Counted from the first letter of the stretch, positions 37,594-50,199 are shown. The stretch is 64,000 bases of DNA from Epichloe hybrida (GCA_019022495.1 JAFEKR010000012.1:1426001-1490000), one strand, 5' to 3'. Made by a program: numbers and translations. The notes: a model not told the origin generated them from the sequence alone.

Positions 37594-40438
37594 ATGGAGA
37601 ATTTTCAACGCAATATCCAGGATCCCCGGCAGCTGGCCACCCAGCGAAATGGCTCGCAAGAAAGTGTCACAGAGGTTTTAATGGCAATTGACAGTCGCGA
37701 TAACAATGTGATGGGATGCGCCTTTTTTGACGATTCGAGTGAGATCCTGCATGTATCTGAAGATATCCCGAGATCTAATTTAGAATTGTTGGATCATTTT
37801 ACAATTTTTGCGCAGCCAACCTCAGTTCTTGTTTCAAGCAGAGCTCCTCGACAAGTTCTTGAGTATGTGGAACGTTGTACGGTCTTCCATGATACTCTGA
37901 CTCGCATGTGCACTATGATGCACAGATGCTGACTGTCTCTAGATGTGTGTTCAGAAAAGCGAAGTATACAAGTTGTTGCTTCTGTGAACTTTTCAGTCGC
38001 GTCCGCTCGGGACAAACTTTCAAGCTGGGGTTTTGAGATATCAAGCAATTCTCGTCCTACTGACATTGATGTTTGGCTCCAAAATGATCAGGTAAGGCGC
38101 TTGTATAACAAACACTATATTCAAGTCGCATATTGAAGCTAGTGCTGAGCTCAAATCCAAGAATTCTGTGTCCGTAAGGTTGACTTTTTCTCTCAATTGG
38201 CCAATGTTGACATTCTAAGATCGGTTGCGTCGGCGCCGTGCTCTCGGAACTTCGCAGAAATCCGTATATTATGGACAGAGTGTCAGCCAAGACACGCGAT
38301 CGTAACATTCGTTCCATTAAAGCATTTTCTTTGGCTACTTACGTATTGTGTAGTCCACAAACGCTTCAATCGCTACAGGTATTCCCGGCAGAACCACGCT
38401 CGCACTGTCAGTCTTGGGGCATGAAACGGGCTGCTCAACCTGAGATGGAAAGCATTTCCTTATACAGCCTTCTTCAGAGCCTAACCCAGACACCACAAGG
38501 AAGGGCCAAGTTACGTGCCATTCTACGTAACCCATTTTCCAACATAAGGATCATTGAAAGCCGTCAACAAGCTATAAGTCTATTGCTAGACCACCAAAAT
38601 ACTGGAATTCTTCAAGCATTGGTCAGAAATTTGAGGAAAATCCGGAATGCAAAAATTTACGTGGATCTTCTTCGAAAAGGCGTTGATCGCTCTTCTGGTG
38701 GTGAGACTTTTGCTGGCAGTGTTTGGGCGAATGTTCGAAGTTTTGTGATCCACGCCCTGAAACTTCGCGACCAAATCAATGCATTAACAAACGACCCAAC
38801 CGATTTTATGCATAATGTTTGTGACATGCAATTTTGCAATACCACTTTTAAGCTCTTGCCCTCTTCATACTAATTTTGTGCAGGCAGTCTCGAAAATTCA
38901 ACAGCGGTCGTTGACATCTATCGGGGAAATGATGAATAGAATTATTGACTTTAAGCAAGCCGAGTACGATGTCAGACCTACAATAATGGTAGGCGTCGAC
39001 CCTGAGCTCGACAGACTGAGAAGAGATTACGACGGCCTGAGTAGTTTCTTAGAAAAGATAGCTCAGTCTATCATACACCAAGTTCCGGAATGGGCCGCCA
39101 AGCACGTTAAGTCTTGCATATTTCTGCCGCAGGTTGGATTCCTGATTGCCATGGAGCGTAACGACGATACAGAATTGAGTTCATTCCAAGCAACAATTGA
39201 CAAAAGTGATATCTGGGAGCAGTTCTTCATCGCTGATGGTGCTGTTCATTACAAAAACAATCGAATGCGGCATTTAGATGAACAATTTGGCGATATTTAT
39301 TGTGATATAGCAGGTATATATTCATCGCTAGTTTCACAATATGAGCTAATGAGCAAAAGACAGAGAAGTCGAGATACTACATCACCTGGCAACTCATATT
39401 CTGCATTACGACGAAGCGTTGCTAGAAGCTTCCGATACTTGTGGCGATGTTGATGTCGTTCTTGCCCTCGCACTGGCAGCAGATAAATACAGATGGAAAG
39501 CCCCTCGAATGACGATCCGGAACGTCATTCAGATAGAGAATGGCCGTCACCCCTTACAAGAACTCACTGTTCCGTCTTTCATTCCGAACGACTGTAATAT
39601 ATACGGAGAGCAGGAATCAGGTCATGATGCAGCCCCGGGCAAATGCCATATTATTACCGGTCCGAATCAGTCTGGTAAAAGTGTCTATCTGAAGCAGGTA
39701 GCGCTTATTGTGTACCTCGCTCACTTAGGTAGCTTTGTCCCGGCAGACACGGCTATAATTGGCGTTACGGATCAGATATTGACACGCATCACCACGATAG
39801 AAAGCTCTAATGAGCATGAAAGCGCGTTCGCAATTGACTTAAAGCAACTGCTTCACGCGATCACCCATATGACTCCTCGAAGTTTGTTAATCATCGACGA
39901 ATTTGGCAAGGGAACCAACCCCGATGATGGCACTGGACTCCTCGTATCACTACTGGAACAGTTGCGGTCTATGGGCGAAGGTACGCCAAGATGTCTCCTT
40001 GCAACTCACTTGTACGACATTTTTGATGCAACTGGTTTGGTTTCGGCACAGGGCTTACAATTATCACGCATGGATGTGATAAGAAATAATCAGTTTGAAG
40101 AAACTGCGCACAGTATTGTGTATCTTTTCAAACTCTGTAGGGGATACAGCGCAGATAGTTTGGGGGGGTATTGTGCTGCTCTGAACGGTGTGCCTTGTCA
40201 AGTGGTTGATCGGGCGCATCTTCTAGTTCAACTACTCATCCACAATGAGGACATCAGCATTTCATGTACGAGATTGTCTGCGAATGAAGAAAAAATGCTA
40301 CAACTAGCCGAAGAGGTGGCGCGCAGATTCGTTGCGGAGGTATTCGACGAATCGACAAATTGTCCCGGATCCAGGGTGCAGCATGCTCGAAGTTCCTTAC
40401 AGAAGATCTTTTCCACGACGAATAATAGACTGAGATAG
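37594..40438 (+). CDS. msh5: MutS homologue MSH5 (meiotic crossover factor)
   Basis: Five exons: 37594-37876, 37943-38091, 38220-38816, 38884-39313 and 39360-40438, giving 845 residues, normal for Msh5. All introns are GT..AG (66, 128, 67, 46 bp) and phases agree; the third donor is the weaker GTTTGT. The N-terminal connector region begins VLMAIDSRDNNVMGC (about residue 35); there is no MutS domain I mismatch-reading motif, as expected for MSH4/MSH5. The lever/clamp region spans about 165-480. The ATPase has GRHPLQELTVPSF (about 548-560), Walker A GPNQSGKS (587-594), Walker B LLIIDEFGKGTN with Asp666-Glu667, and the MSH5-type SAFAIDLKQ before it. Msh5 pairs with Msh4 as a sliding clamp that stabilises meiotic recombination intermediates in the nucleus. 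The start is the first in-frame ATG; an upstream coding exon cannot be excluded because many fungal Msh5 proteins have a longer N-terminus. Confidence 0.94.
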
Positions 40439-41432
40439 CAGAAAGCTGTCTCGAACCTAATTTTCTCTCGATGTGAAATGTTCAAGGTCAATCATATATG
40501 ACGCAGTCAAATTCTTTCGGCACTAAACTTTTACTGACAAATTATTAGTTGAACCTTCCTTCAAATGTGCTTTCGTGGCTCGATTTCTCCCATGCAGAGA
40601 CGGCCGACTATTGATGTGCTCAATACTGCGGCATGTCGTTGCTACCACCCGTACAAAGGCTATTATTTTCTCCGATTAGGTTGGAACTTTTCCCCTGTGA
40701 AATGCGTCGGACATATAGCTTCTCCGTTATTGAGCAAATATTACTCTTTCATGTTCCTTCACTTAAGTGGAATGATATCACCGAGTGTATAGAATGTGAT
40801 TGAAAGTTGATGACAAGGAGGGTACCAAGATATCGACAGACAGCTATACTCCTGAAATAGAAGTCGAGTTCCTAATGTTTAACAGTGATCGTGAGCACTG
40901 TCTGAATTATGATACAGTATTGCATGAATTGACGGTGATTCATTCCGTCTTTTTACTCACATCTTATGACCAATGTTAGAACTTGTACCTGCCGAGGATT
41001 GCAATATACCGACAGGTTTAAACGGCCCAAACACACTAATTGTGGGGAATTTTAACGAACACTTCACTGACCTCAATGGCCCATACGATCAACTGAACAC
41101 CTTGCAGATCATCACAATTTATCCACAACTCAAATAACTTTAGTCATAGTAGCGAGACGATAGTATCTATCTATCACTTGTTGTCCCGGGTTTTTCTTTA
41201 GTCCGTGATTTTTAACTCCTCATATAGGAAGTATATTCCTTCGTGGTCTCGCTCTAAACGTTCGTGTACATTATTTCAGTACATGTCGTCGTCATTGATG
41301 AGAATCGAGAGAGCTTAATTGTACTTGTATTATAATATCCATGTCGAGAGTTTCGGAACCCTTCACGCTGACTTTCCTCACCGTCACTGGCGTGACTGGC
41401 TGTAATCCCAGTTGATACAGCGTACCTATCCA
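40439..41432. other. Intergenic region between convergent MSH5 and the GPI-protein gene
   Basis: Both flanking genes point into this ~1-kb region, so it should contain both 3' UTRs. A 75-codon open frame at 40565-40792 shows no family motif and no codon support. I see no RNA gene or repeat. Confidence 0.6.
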
Positions 41433-42158
41433 TTAATACAAGACTTCTACAGCGAGTAAGTGGAGAATGACCGCTATTCCTGCTGTGACAACGACGAGTG
41501 GTCTTGCGCTCACTTTGGCTGCAGTGGAACCCTGACCGAATATATCACATCTTGTTCCCTCGGGATTTGGGCAAGCCTGGCTGCTTAGACTTGAGCATAC
41601 AGACGTGGCCGAAGGTCCGTATGATCGAACATCTCCATTAACTGTGGTACCACCTCCCCCCGGTACGTTGACGGTGACTCCGTAGCCTACCATCCCGAAG
41701 TTAAAGAGGCAGGCGTCATAATTTTTCGAACAAGCCTTGTTTGCAGACGCGCAAGACGCGCTGTTCGCGAACGACGCCGGGGCATATGGGAACGGAAAGT
41801 ATGGATTTGGAACATAAGATGACGCAGCAGTTGGGTTGGCTCCAGCACCAGTAGCTGGTGCTATCCCCGTGCATACAGCGCTGTGCCAGTTGTTGGTTAG
41901 GACCTGAAGAACGTTTTTTTCGACCAGCTTACGAACTTACCCAGAGGGACAGCAAGCAGCGTTGTTACTGGCGTCAAGAGCACATATTTGACCACTATGG
42001 CAGCAAACATCGTTGAAAACCGCGCCGAGCGAGAGTGGGCAAGCAAAGGTGTTCGCGGGGCACTGCGCTCTATTCTGCAAGAGTGGCGCCGTTTCGGTTT
42101 GTTTCGGCAGTACTGCATATGCAACTGCCATGGCTTGAACTGCACTCACGCTCGTCAT
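41433..42158 (-). CDS. Cysteine-rich, probably GPI-anchored cell-surface protein
   Basis: Two exons on the minus strand, 42158-41941 and 41880-41433, give 221 residues. The 60-bp intron is GTAAGT..CACAG with CCTAACC as branch site, phase 2. Residues 1-24 look like a modest signal peptide (AVQAMAVAYAVLP). The mature part starts APLLQNRAQCPANTFAC and has a Cys-rich module with Cys33, 40, 52, 53, 59, 69, 70 and 76 (VCCHSGQICALD...AACCPSG.VC). A Pro/Ala-rich spacer follows, then further cysteines (116, 123, 130) and the motif VNVPGGGGTTV. The last ~20 residues are hydrophobic after a small-residue G-Q-G-S-T-A-A site, fitting GPI attachment. This arrangement recurs in uncharacterised surface proteins of filamentous ascomycetes; function is unknown. 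It converges on MSH5. Confidence 0.85.
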
Positions 42159-42802
42159 AACGTCGTGTTCACTCGTGACACGGTGTGCTATTTAACAATC
42201 CTGCTTGGGTGCGCGAGGTGGACGTGACGGTTGGGAAACAGACAACAAGGTAAGCAGTATTAATTACCTGGGTCACCTACCTAGTTGCTGGATTTGATAC
42301 TGCAAGTCGGGGGGTGGAAGACGCGGTTGACCGCACTCGGGCACCACCTAGATCGAACCTAACCTACCAAGGTAGATATCTACCTACCCTAGGTCGATGC
42401 TTTAGAGAAACGTTTGTACCTTGGCAAGAATGATGTCACTCAATAAATGCCCTGTTGGCTCAGCAACCGGGAACAGTTGGCGCATCTAGGTAGGCTGGTA
42501 TAACATAGAAAAGATAATTTAACATAGTAATGAAGATTTCTGCTATAAGAAAGAACGTGTCTCACAAGAGCCAATATATAGGAAACAGTGGCTAGAGAAA
42601 GGTAGGCACATCTAGAGGGGAAGAAAACCAGACTACTTGATTTTCATTATTCGTTTATTTTGCGGAGGGGGTATGGCTCGAAGTAAGAAGAAGAAATGGA
42701 CATCAGGCAAGTTGAAACACTTTCACTTATCAAACAGAAGCTTCGTTTAATTTCGAATAAGACAGCGCAAAGTGTGTCGCCAAAATATGCATTTGCCGTT
42801 CA
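42159..42802. other. Upstream region of the GPI-protein gene
   Basis: Holds the probable promoter of the 41433-42158 gene and the 3' end of the next one. Contains CTACCTAG-type palindromic tracts (42278-42290, 42362-42392, 42486-42496). No gene is supported. Confidence 0.55.
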
Positions 42803-43699
42803 CTAATAGCCTCGCACATGGGCCAAAACAAGTCTCAGCCTTTCAAGGGCCTTTATATGAGGGGTGTCATTTGCTTCATCCTTTTTCAGTTTCGCTACTT
42901 CCTGTTTGGCGTCCTTCGCAAGTGGACCTAGATCACCCCAGACTTCGTCCGTATAGGATGACAAAACATCATTCCATTGTTGGAGCCACATGCTGCGCGC
43001 TTCCTCTGGATTCGATGTGCCCATATGACCCTCACATCTCGTCAAGTCTGCGTTAAAGTTCAGCAATTGGTCCCAAAATGGCCAAGAACTTCCTGGCCCA
43101 AACAAAGCTTCTCGCAGCCTGGCCGTCTCAAGAGGTGTTAAGTCGTCATTATCTGGTAGCGGCGGATCTTCACCCCCCTCAGGTTGAGAGAGCAGTCTCA
43201 CCACGTCAATACCATCCATATCTGATTGTTGTAATGGTTTCGTGGCATTAGGTGACTCGGCTACGAGAAGCTTCACAGATATGGCTTCATTGGAGCCACT
43301 GCCGCTAGCAAAAGCATCGAAATCAGCGTCAGTTCGCTTTACATCATTTGCGAGTTTGAATTTCTGGTTCGACGAGGCGGTAAGCTCGCCACAAACTTGT
43401 CCCTGTGATTCATAGATCGACTGATGTGCCATATAAGATGAAGATATTCCCGAGCTTCCAGTTCCCTTTTGGCCGGGTCGGACACCCGATGTGCATAGGT
43501 CGCCGAGAGCGCTGCCGAGCAAAGCTCTACCAGACGATTGCATTCTATCAATAGACGACAGAATTTCCTTGCCTTTGCCTTTGTCGGTCAAACCTTCGAA
43601 GCTAGCATTGTTTTCTGCGTCACCGTGCTTCGACTGAGAAGCGCCATGTGGCCCTGGACTAGTGACTCGATCGCCTCGAGTAGCCTCGTATTTACCCAT
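42803..43699 (-). CDS. Conserved fungal protein of unknown function
   Basis: A single open frame of 298 residues starting MGKYEATRGDRV at the first ATG (43699). The N-terminal two thirds are polar, Ser/Gly-rich and probably disordered. The C-terminal third is ordered and conserved-looking: LTPLETARLREALFG, then SSWPFWDQLLNF, then EEARSMWLQQWNDVL followed by SSYTDEVWGDLGPL (about residues 238-262), ending in a Lys/Glu-rich probable helix. I recall similar Trp-rich C-termini in uncharacterised ascomycete proteins but cannot assign a function. There is no signal peptide or membrane segment. Codon use and lack of stops match the other island genes. It is tandem with the GPI-protein gene and about 650 bp from it. 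Confidence 0.75.
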   Translation of the reverse strand: MGKYEATRGDRVTSPGPHGASQSKHGDAENNASFEGLTDKGKGKEILSSIDRMQSSGRALLGSALGDLCTSGVRPGQKGTGSSGISSSYMAHQSIYESQGQVCGELTASSNQKFKLANDVKRTDADFDAFASGSGSNEAISVKLLVAESPNATKPLQQSDMDGIDVVRLLSQPEGGEDPPLPDNDDLTPLETARLREALFGPGSSWPFWDQLLNFNADLTRCEGHMGTSNPEEARSMWLQQWNDVLSSYTDEVWGDLGPLAKDAKQEVAKLKKDEANDTPHIKALERLRLVLAHVRGY

Positions 43700-44228
43700 C
43701 TCCAAGCTTTTTCAGGCCTTTGCATTTAGTCACTATACTGATACTGTCAGCAAGAGCCTCCCATACAACATATCGAACAATTCAAAGTTCGCTGTACTTG
43801 CCGTCGCGCAAAGTGGGCAGTGAAGATAACCAGGACTTTGTCAGCAAGACAGAACACAGCTAGTGCCGGATCAGAGAAGGTTTACGTTGACTCTGTCTGA
43901 ATGCACAGCCGCCATTGTCACCGAGGTTGATAAGGTGTATGTAATTTTGCCCCACACCCGGCCAGAAGGGGCTGCACGGGGTATCTCTTCGCTGCGCATA
44001 AGCTAGCTGTTCAGGGTGTGAGCCACATGTTCAGGCAATGAGCCACCCTAATTAGGTATAGTATAATAGGTCCTTAAGTTATGCTTATAACTGTTAATTA
44101 GCTAATATTTAGCAAAAAAAGCGGGTTAATGTTAAGAAGGACGCGGAAGTAGCTAATTAGAGAAAGCTAGCTATAATCACGTAGCTCAGAGGATTGTAAA
44201 CAATTACATTGTGAGGCCTACCTATAAC
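43700..44228. other. Right edge of the gene island
   Basis: To about 44050 this is ordinary intergenic DNA, probably the promoter of the 298-residue protein gene. At 44008-44050 an imperfect direct repeat of TGTTCAGG...GAGCCAC occurs twice, about 26 bases apart. From about 44050 on the sequence becomes AT-richer and resembles transposon debris; no element could be defined. Confidence 0.55.
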
Positions 44229-44336
44229 ACGAGTTTTGCTAAACGGAGCTGTACGGAAAAACCGTCACAGCTGTGACTAGCCGTTTGCGGATAGAAAGGT
44301 TACTTACCACACACCCACACGTAAATCACACCTATA
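44229..44336 (+). mobile_element. Truncated end of a MULE transposon
   Basis: GAGTTTTGCTAAACGGAGC and the following ~85 bases match the reverse complement of the right end of the MULE at 63240-63348, through CACACCTATAG, where the match stops. It is hardly RIP-mutated. Only this end is present, next to copia-1 copy B. Confidence 0.85.
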
Positions 44337-44393
44337 GCAAGCAAAAATAGTCTATTAAAGCAAGCAAAAGAGGGATTAAATAGAAGCAAAGAG

Positions 44394-44659
44394 TGTCAGA
44401 TCCTTCGGATCTTCATCGGTTCAATCGTGGCCAAAGACTAGACTAATTATAGGTCTAGCGCAATACACGTAATGCAATTAGCTACATTAATTTGCTACCC
44501 TCTCTTTTGCCTTACCTACGAATTTCGCTTACTTTCCTAGTATTTAGACTTTCCCTCTCTTCTCTCTCTTTCCTAGTAATTAATCTATCTAACTATTATT
44601 AACTTTAATACATATAGGATTATCCTATTGCCTACGTAAGCACCTTAGTGTAACTAACA
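44394..44659 (+). repeat. 5' LTR of copia-1 copy B
   Basis: The outer (left) half is nearly unmutated (TTCATCGGTTCAATCGTGG); the inner half is RIP-mutated. Directly inside is CTAATTAGTAGTTAAC, the candidate primer-binding site shared by the copia families here. Confidence 0.94.
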
Positions 44660-47600
44660 CTAATTAGTAGTTAACTTTATAACTATAGATAAGCTAAGTA
44701 TTATAAGAAAAGACATTTTTATAGACACTACTACTACTACCCCTTATTATACTATAATAGTTATTATAGTAAAGAGGTATAACTACATAAGTATACTAAA
44801 GGAAAAGACTAGAATCCTAGTTATAAGCTTATTAGGCTTCTAAGGAATTAATTTATTAACCCTTACGCTAAGGGATATAACTTTATTATATCTATCAAAG
44901 ATATTATTATTAATTATTAATTTTATTATCTATTATAAGAAAACTAACCAAATAACCGAATCTATTACTATAAGGCATTTATTTCAAACCTAACGTTAAA
45001 TAACCCTTAGCTAAGCTAGCTAACTTAATTTAATTATTATAACTATTACCAATAATATTATCTAATATAATTAAATAACTAATAAGCTCTATTCCTTTTA
45101 ATAGGTATTTACAAAACCCCCTCTAATACACCTATAAATTCCCTTTAACACATCACCTTCTAATAGACCTTTAATCTCTCCCTATAAGCATTTACTACTT
45201 ATTTTTTGCCCCCTTTACTCTTAGTACTATTTACCCTATGCTTATTAGTAAGAAAGAGAGATTACCTCCTTCCCTCCTTTTTTATAAAAAATAGAAAAAG
45301 GTAATTCCTATTAATCCCTTATTACTTTTCTTATTATTTTCTAGTTACTTTTAGCACTTCTATTACTTTATTTATCCTTATTAATTTATCCTTATTACTA
45401 CTTTTACTACTTTTTCTTTTATTTTCCCTATTTTTATAATCTTCTATCTTACTCCTAAAGTATAAAAGAAGACTTTCGTAATAGTAATAAGCAAACATAA
45501 AAGCTTAATTAGTAGTAAAGAATAATAACTTAATAACATTTCTTTTATAGTTAAAGATAGCAGAGGAATCTAGACTTTCTATAAGAGAAAGAGCTACTAG
45601 TAATAGTAAGGCTTTAATCTTTACCTCTAAAAGACCCTAAGAGCATAAGTTACCCTTATGCCTTTAATAGCTTACTTACGCTTTCTCTTATAATTAGAAA
45701 GAATTTATTAAGCTAGATCTAGAGACTATTATATAGCTTAAGCTTAATAACTAGATTATAAAATTTATTAACCTTAGTAAGTATTAAGGTTAGAGAGATA
45801 ATAACCTATAGGAATTATTTTAAGAAGACTTTAAAGGCTAGTCTAAAGATACCTTTAAAAGAGTATTTAAGGAAGTTATTAAAGAATTACGTAATTGTCT
45901 ATAAGATAATAGCGTTCTTATTAAGCAAGGCCTAGGATATTTAATCCTAGTATTTCTTAAGAAAGTACTTTATTAAACTTTATTACCTCTTTAGTTATAG
46001 GAAAGATTATAAGAAAGACTATAATCTTCTAAACCCCTAAAGCCTTAATATTAATAGCCCTAATAACTTACCCTAGAAATCTATATTCCCTAACCCTAAA
46101 GATTACCTAAACCTTTATAAGAGCCCCTATAATAATTACTATTAAATTAATAGCTTTATCCTAATAATCGTTATTAATAATAACTAGTAGACTATTATTT
46201 ATAATAAATTATGCCTTTATAGTAATTCCCCTCTAAAGATTAGATTATAAAGAAGATCTTAGAGCTTATAAAGATATATAAGGATAGTAACCGCTATAGT
46301 AGGAAGCTATATAACTTCTTAACACTAAAGATTATACTCTTTAAGAATAAGTATAATAAAATTAACCTTCCTTAAATATATTATTAGAAGGCTTTCCCTA
46401 TTATACTAATAGGTAATACTAAGTAATATTTCCTTAATTACCTCTTTAGGAATAACTATTTCTATAAAGAGATAATTACTTAAATCTATTAATATTTTAA
46501 GATAGAAAGTAACTAGTAATTCTATTACTATAAATAAAGTAATATAACATTAAAGAATATAATTAAGAAAAACCCTAATAAAAGCAAGCTTAATTACCTT
46601 AAGATTATATTATTAACCCTTAAAAAGATCTATAGAGGGCTATACCTTGCTAAATCTATAGATACTAAGCTCTATAAGTAAGCATTAAATACTATAGCTA
46701 GTGTGCTTAAATATTAGATAGTAGAATATATATACTCCCTAGGCTTTAAAAGTCTTACTAGAGACCTCTATAAGGTAATTACTATTATAGAATTAAATAA
46801 GAAGTTCTCCTAATACCTTTAGTACTAATAAGAAGACCCTCTAGAGGCTATATTCACTAATTATTAGTATAAATAATAATCCTATAGTAAAGAAAGCTAT
46901 TATAAGTAAAGCCCTAAGCTAGGCACTAAGCATTACTTTATATATAGTAAGAGCGGCTACTAGTTCTCTAATTACTTTACTAAAGAGTATTAAAAGGAAA
47001 AAGACTACTAGTAAGCTAGTAAAACATATTATACACCCCCTTTAAAGAAGAGATTCTAGGTATTTCTTACCTCCTATAAAGGGTAGGATAATAATAAGCC
47101 TAATAATAGCTTAGGTTAGAATTAGGAATTATATCTTATAGCTTATATAAAGGCTAAAGATAATAATAATAATATAAAGAAGCTATTATTAATAGTATAT
47201 CTAAGCATTATATAATTCTTCTATTTAGGACTATAGACTAACTATAATACTACTAATATTAATATCCTTATAACCTTAAATAATTAAGCTTTTTAACATA
47301 TATTCCTTAGGCAAGAGCTTTATAAGCTATAAGAATATAATAAAGGCTTAATCTATTATATCTTTAAAGAATACTATTTTAAAGAGGTTTTTAAAGGGAT
47401 AATACCTAATACTAGCGCTATAGGAAAGTTCAGTATAGGAGAGGTATAAGTAAAGGCTTTATTAAGATTAATACCTTTATTAAAGTTAATCCCCTATAAA
47501 CCTTAAATTATTATATTTAGCGCTAGACTAGTAGTTATAAGAGAAATTCTCTACATACCTATAGAACTTAAAGAGCTTAAATTTTATATCCTTAATATAG

Positions 47601-50199
47601 CTACCCCCTTTCTCTTCTTAATTACTAATATAAATAAGATATAAGTTAAGATTAATAACCTTACTAACGTATTTATCTAAGGTAATAAGACTATACCTAT
47701 TATATAATAATAGGGTTATCCTTAGTAGTTATTAGAGGTAAGGGAAATAGTTACCTTTTACCTTTTAGAAGGGGATATCTATTAATTATATTATTAGCTT
47801 AGTTATCCTTCTATTTAATAACTTATAAAGATCCTTTACTAGGCTAGTTATAAAGTTAAATACTAGGTAATTAAGAAATTAACTAAAGTCTACTATTATT
47901 ACTAGATATATAGTAAGGCCCCTAGTTAATTTAAATTTATAATTAAGGATAACCATAAATTTAACTTCAAGATTATTATTAATATTATTTAAATTAATAG
48001 CTAACTAGTGCTTTACATTATTAATTTAGTAACGTTATTCTAAGTAGCCTAATTTCTTAACCTAAAGAAGTAGAAAGCTTAAGATATCTAGGATGCTATC
48101 TATAAATATTAGATTAATACTTATCTTAGACCTCTAGATTAGATTATCCATAACGCTAGTAATAACTTTGCTTCCGCTAAATTTTAATATTATGCTTAAC
48201 TAATATTAATTAAGACTAGTAAGATACTAATTAAAGCCTATAATAGCATTAGAAAAGTTAAGAGATATTATAGAACTTTATGCTATGCTTATAATATTAT
48301 TATAGACTTAATTAGAACAAAACTTACGCTAGAATAATGTCTTTAAATAGCTATTAAGGCTATTAATAACTCTTTAGGCCTAAATAGTATTATCCTAACC
48401 CTACTAGTCTTTAGAGGCTACTTATAGATAATAGATAAGTTACTACTAAGTGTCTCTATTATTTAATATACTAAAGTAATTTATAAAGCTACTAATAAAG
48501 TCTGCTATTATCTAGCTTTATAGTAGGTTTATAATACCTTTAAAGCCTAGAATAGCCTTAATATAGCGCCTATATATTAGCTAGCCTTGTGGCTAATATA
48601 TGTATATAAAGAGAGAAGGGTAGCTAGTATAGCTCTTATAAGCTACTTACTACTAATAGAGAGACCTATATAGTTAATATGCCTTATAGCCTAGTAAAGT
48701 TTTACTTTATAGTAATAAAGCCTTATTATAAAGACCTATATATTATAAAGGGACTAGAGTAATAAAAGATAAATCCTTATAATATACTAGAGTAGTAGGA
48801 GATAATACCTAGTAATATAGAGAAAGAAGAAACTATATAACTAACTACTACTACTAAAAGAGATTCTTTAATAAAAGAAAGTAAAAAGCTATAAGTACTA
48901 GTAAAGAGAAAATAAGGGAGGCTAAGAAAGACCCTTATAGTTTAATTTATAAGCATGAAAGAGTCTAAAGAAAAGGCTTATAAAGCCTAGAGAGCCCTAA
49001 AGGGAAGCTATTAAGTTAAAAACTTATTACCTTACCCTAAAGGAATAGAAGTAAGGAGAAAAAGAGCTTATAACCTTAAGAAGAATACTAGTCTAATTTA
49101 ACTTTACATACTTATTAATAAAGATTAAGAAAAGGCCTTTATTTAAGAGGCTATAGCTATAGGGATACTAAATATAGCATTCTTTATAGTAAAGGAAGAG
49201 GCTAATTAAAACCTTGCTCTTTAATTCTACTAAGAAGGAAGGATTATAACCCTAGGAAAACCCTTTAAGTAATTTAATTAAGCTATAATTAATGCTTTAT
49301 AAGCTTATAATATGTTTAAATTTGTTAAGTATAACCTAGTAAAGCATAGAGGTTATAGAATCTTTAATTCTTATATAGTTAGAGAAATTAAAGGCAAAGG
49401 AACAGATTTGCTATATAAGAAGTCCTAACTTATTATATAAGGCTATAATAACAAAGGAAAGGAATTTATCTTAACGTAATTGCTAATAATATAATAAGCA
49501 AGCTAACGACTTATTATAGCTATCGCTTTATTATTAAGAAAAAGAGGTATTTACCTTTAGATTAGTGATATTACATAAGCCTACACTTAATTGCATATAA
49601 TGCTAATAAGGCTAATTATCGTGAGATTACTAAAGCAGATTATATATCTCTTTCTAGAAGGGACTGTAATTAAATTAATTAGACCTCTTTATAGGATTAT
49701 AAAGGCTAGAACCTACTAGTAAGTAATATACTTCTATTACTATAGGGATAACCTTAATATAATAACCTTAACCTACAATCCCTACTTATTAATTATAGCC
49801 CTAAAAAATAAGAACCTCTTTAGTATTATTAAAATATAAACTAATAATATATTAGGCCTAAGTATTAATAACTTCTTCTAAAAAGAAGAGAAAGAGCTCT
49901 AGAAGGCTAAGTTTATAGCTAAAGAGAAGCAATAATTAACCACTGAGAATCCCCTTATCTTTAATAGTTATATCTTAACCTAAAACACTAATAACTTACT
50001 AATCTTAACCTAGAAGGGCTAAAGTTAGAAGATTAAGGAAGTTAATCCTTAATCCCTAATAGTAAAGCAAGATTATATAAAATAATAAGCTTAAGGAAGC
50101 TATATTATAACTATATGCTAACTAGAAGCTTCCTATAATCTATTAATTATAGCTTAACACTAAGAACCCTTTACTAAAGATATTATATACCTTAATACG

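Noticed and set aside
37794..38774. Minus-strand open frames opposite MSH5
   Set aside because: Shadows of the MSH5 exons, which carry the conserved MutS motifs on the plus strand.
40565..40792. 75-codon open frame downstream of MSH5
   Set aside because: No recognisable domain; situated in the 3' region between convergent genes.
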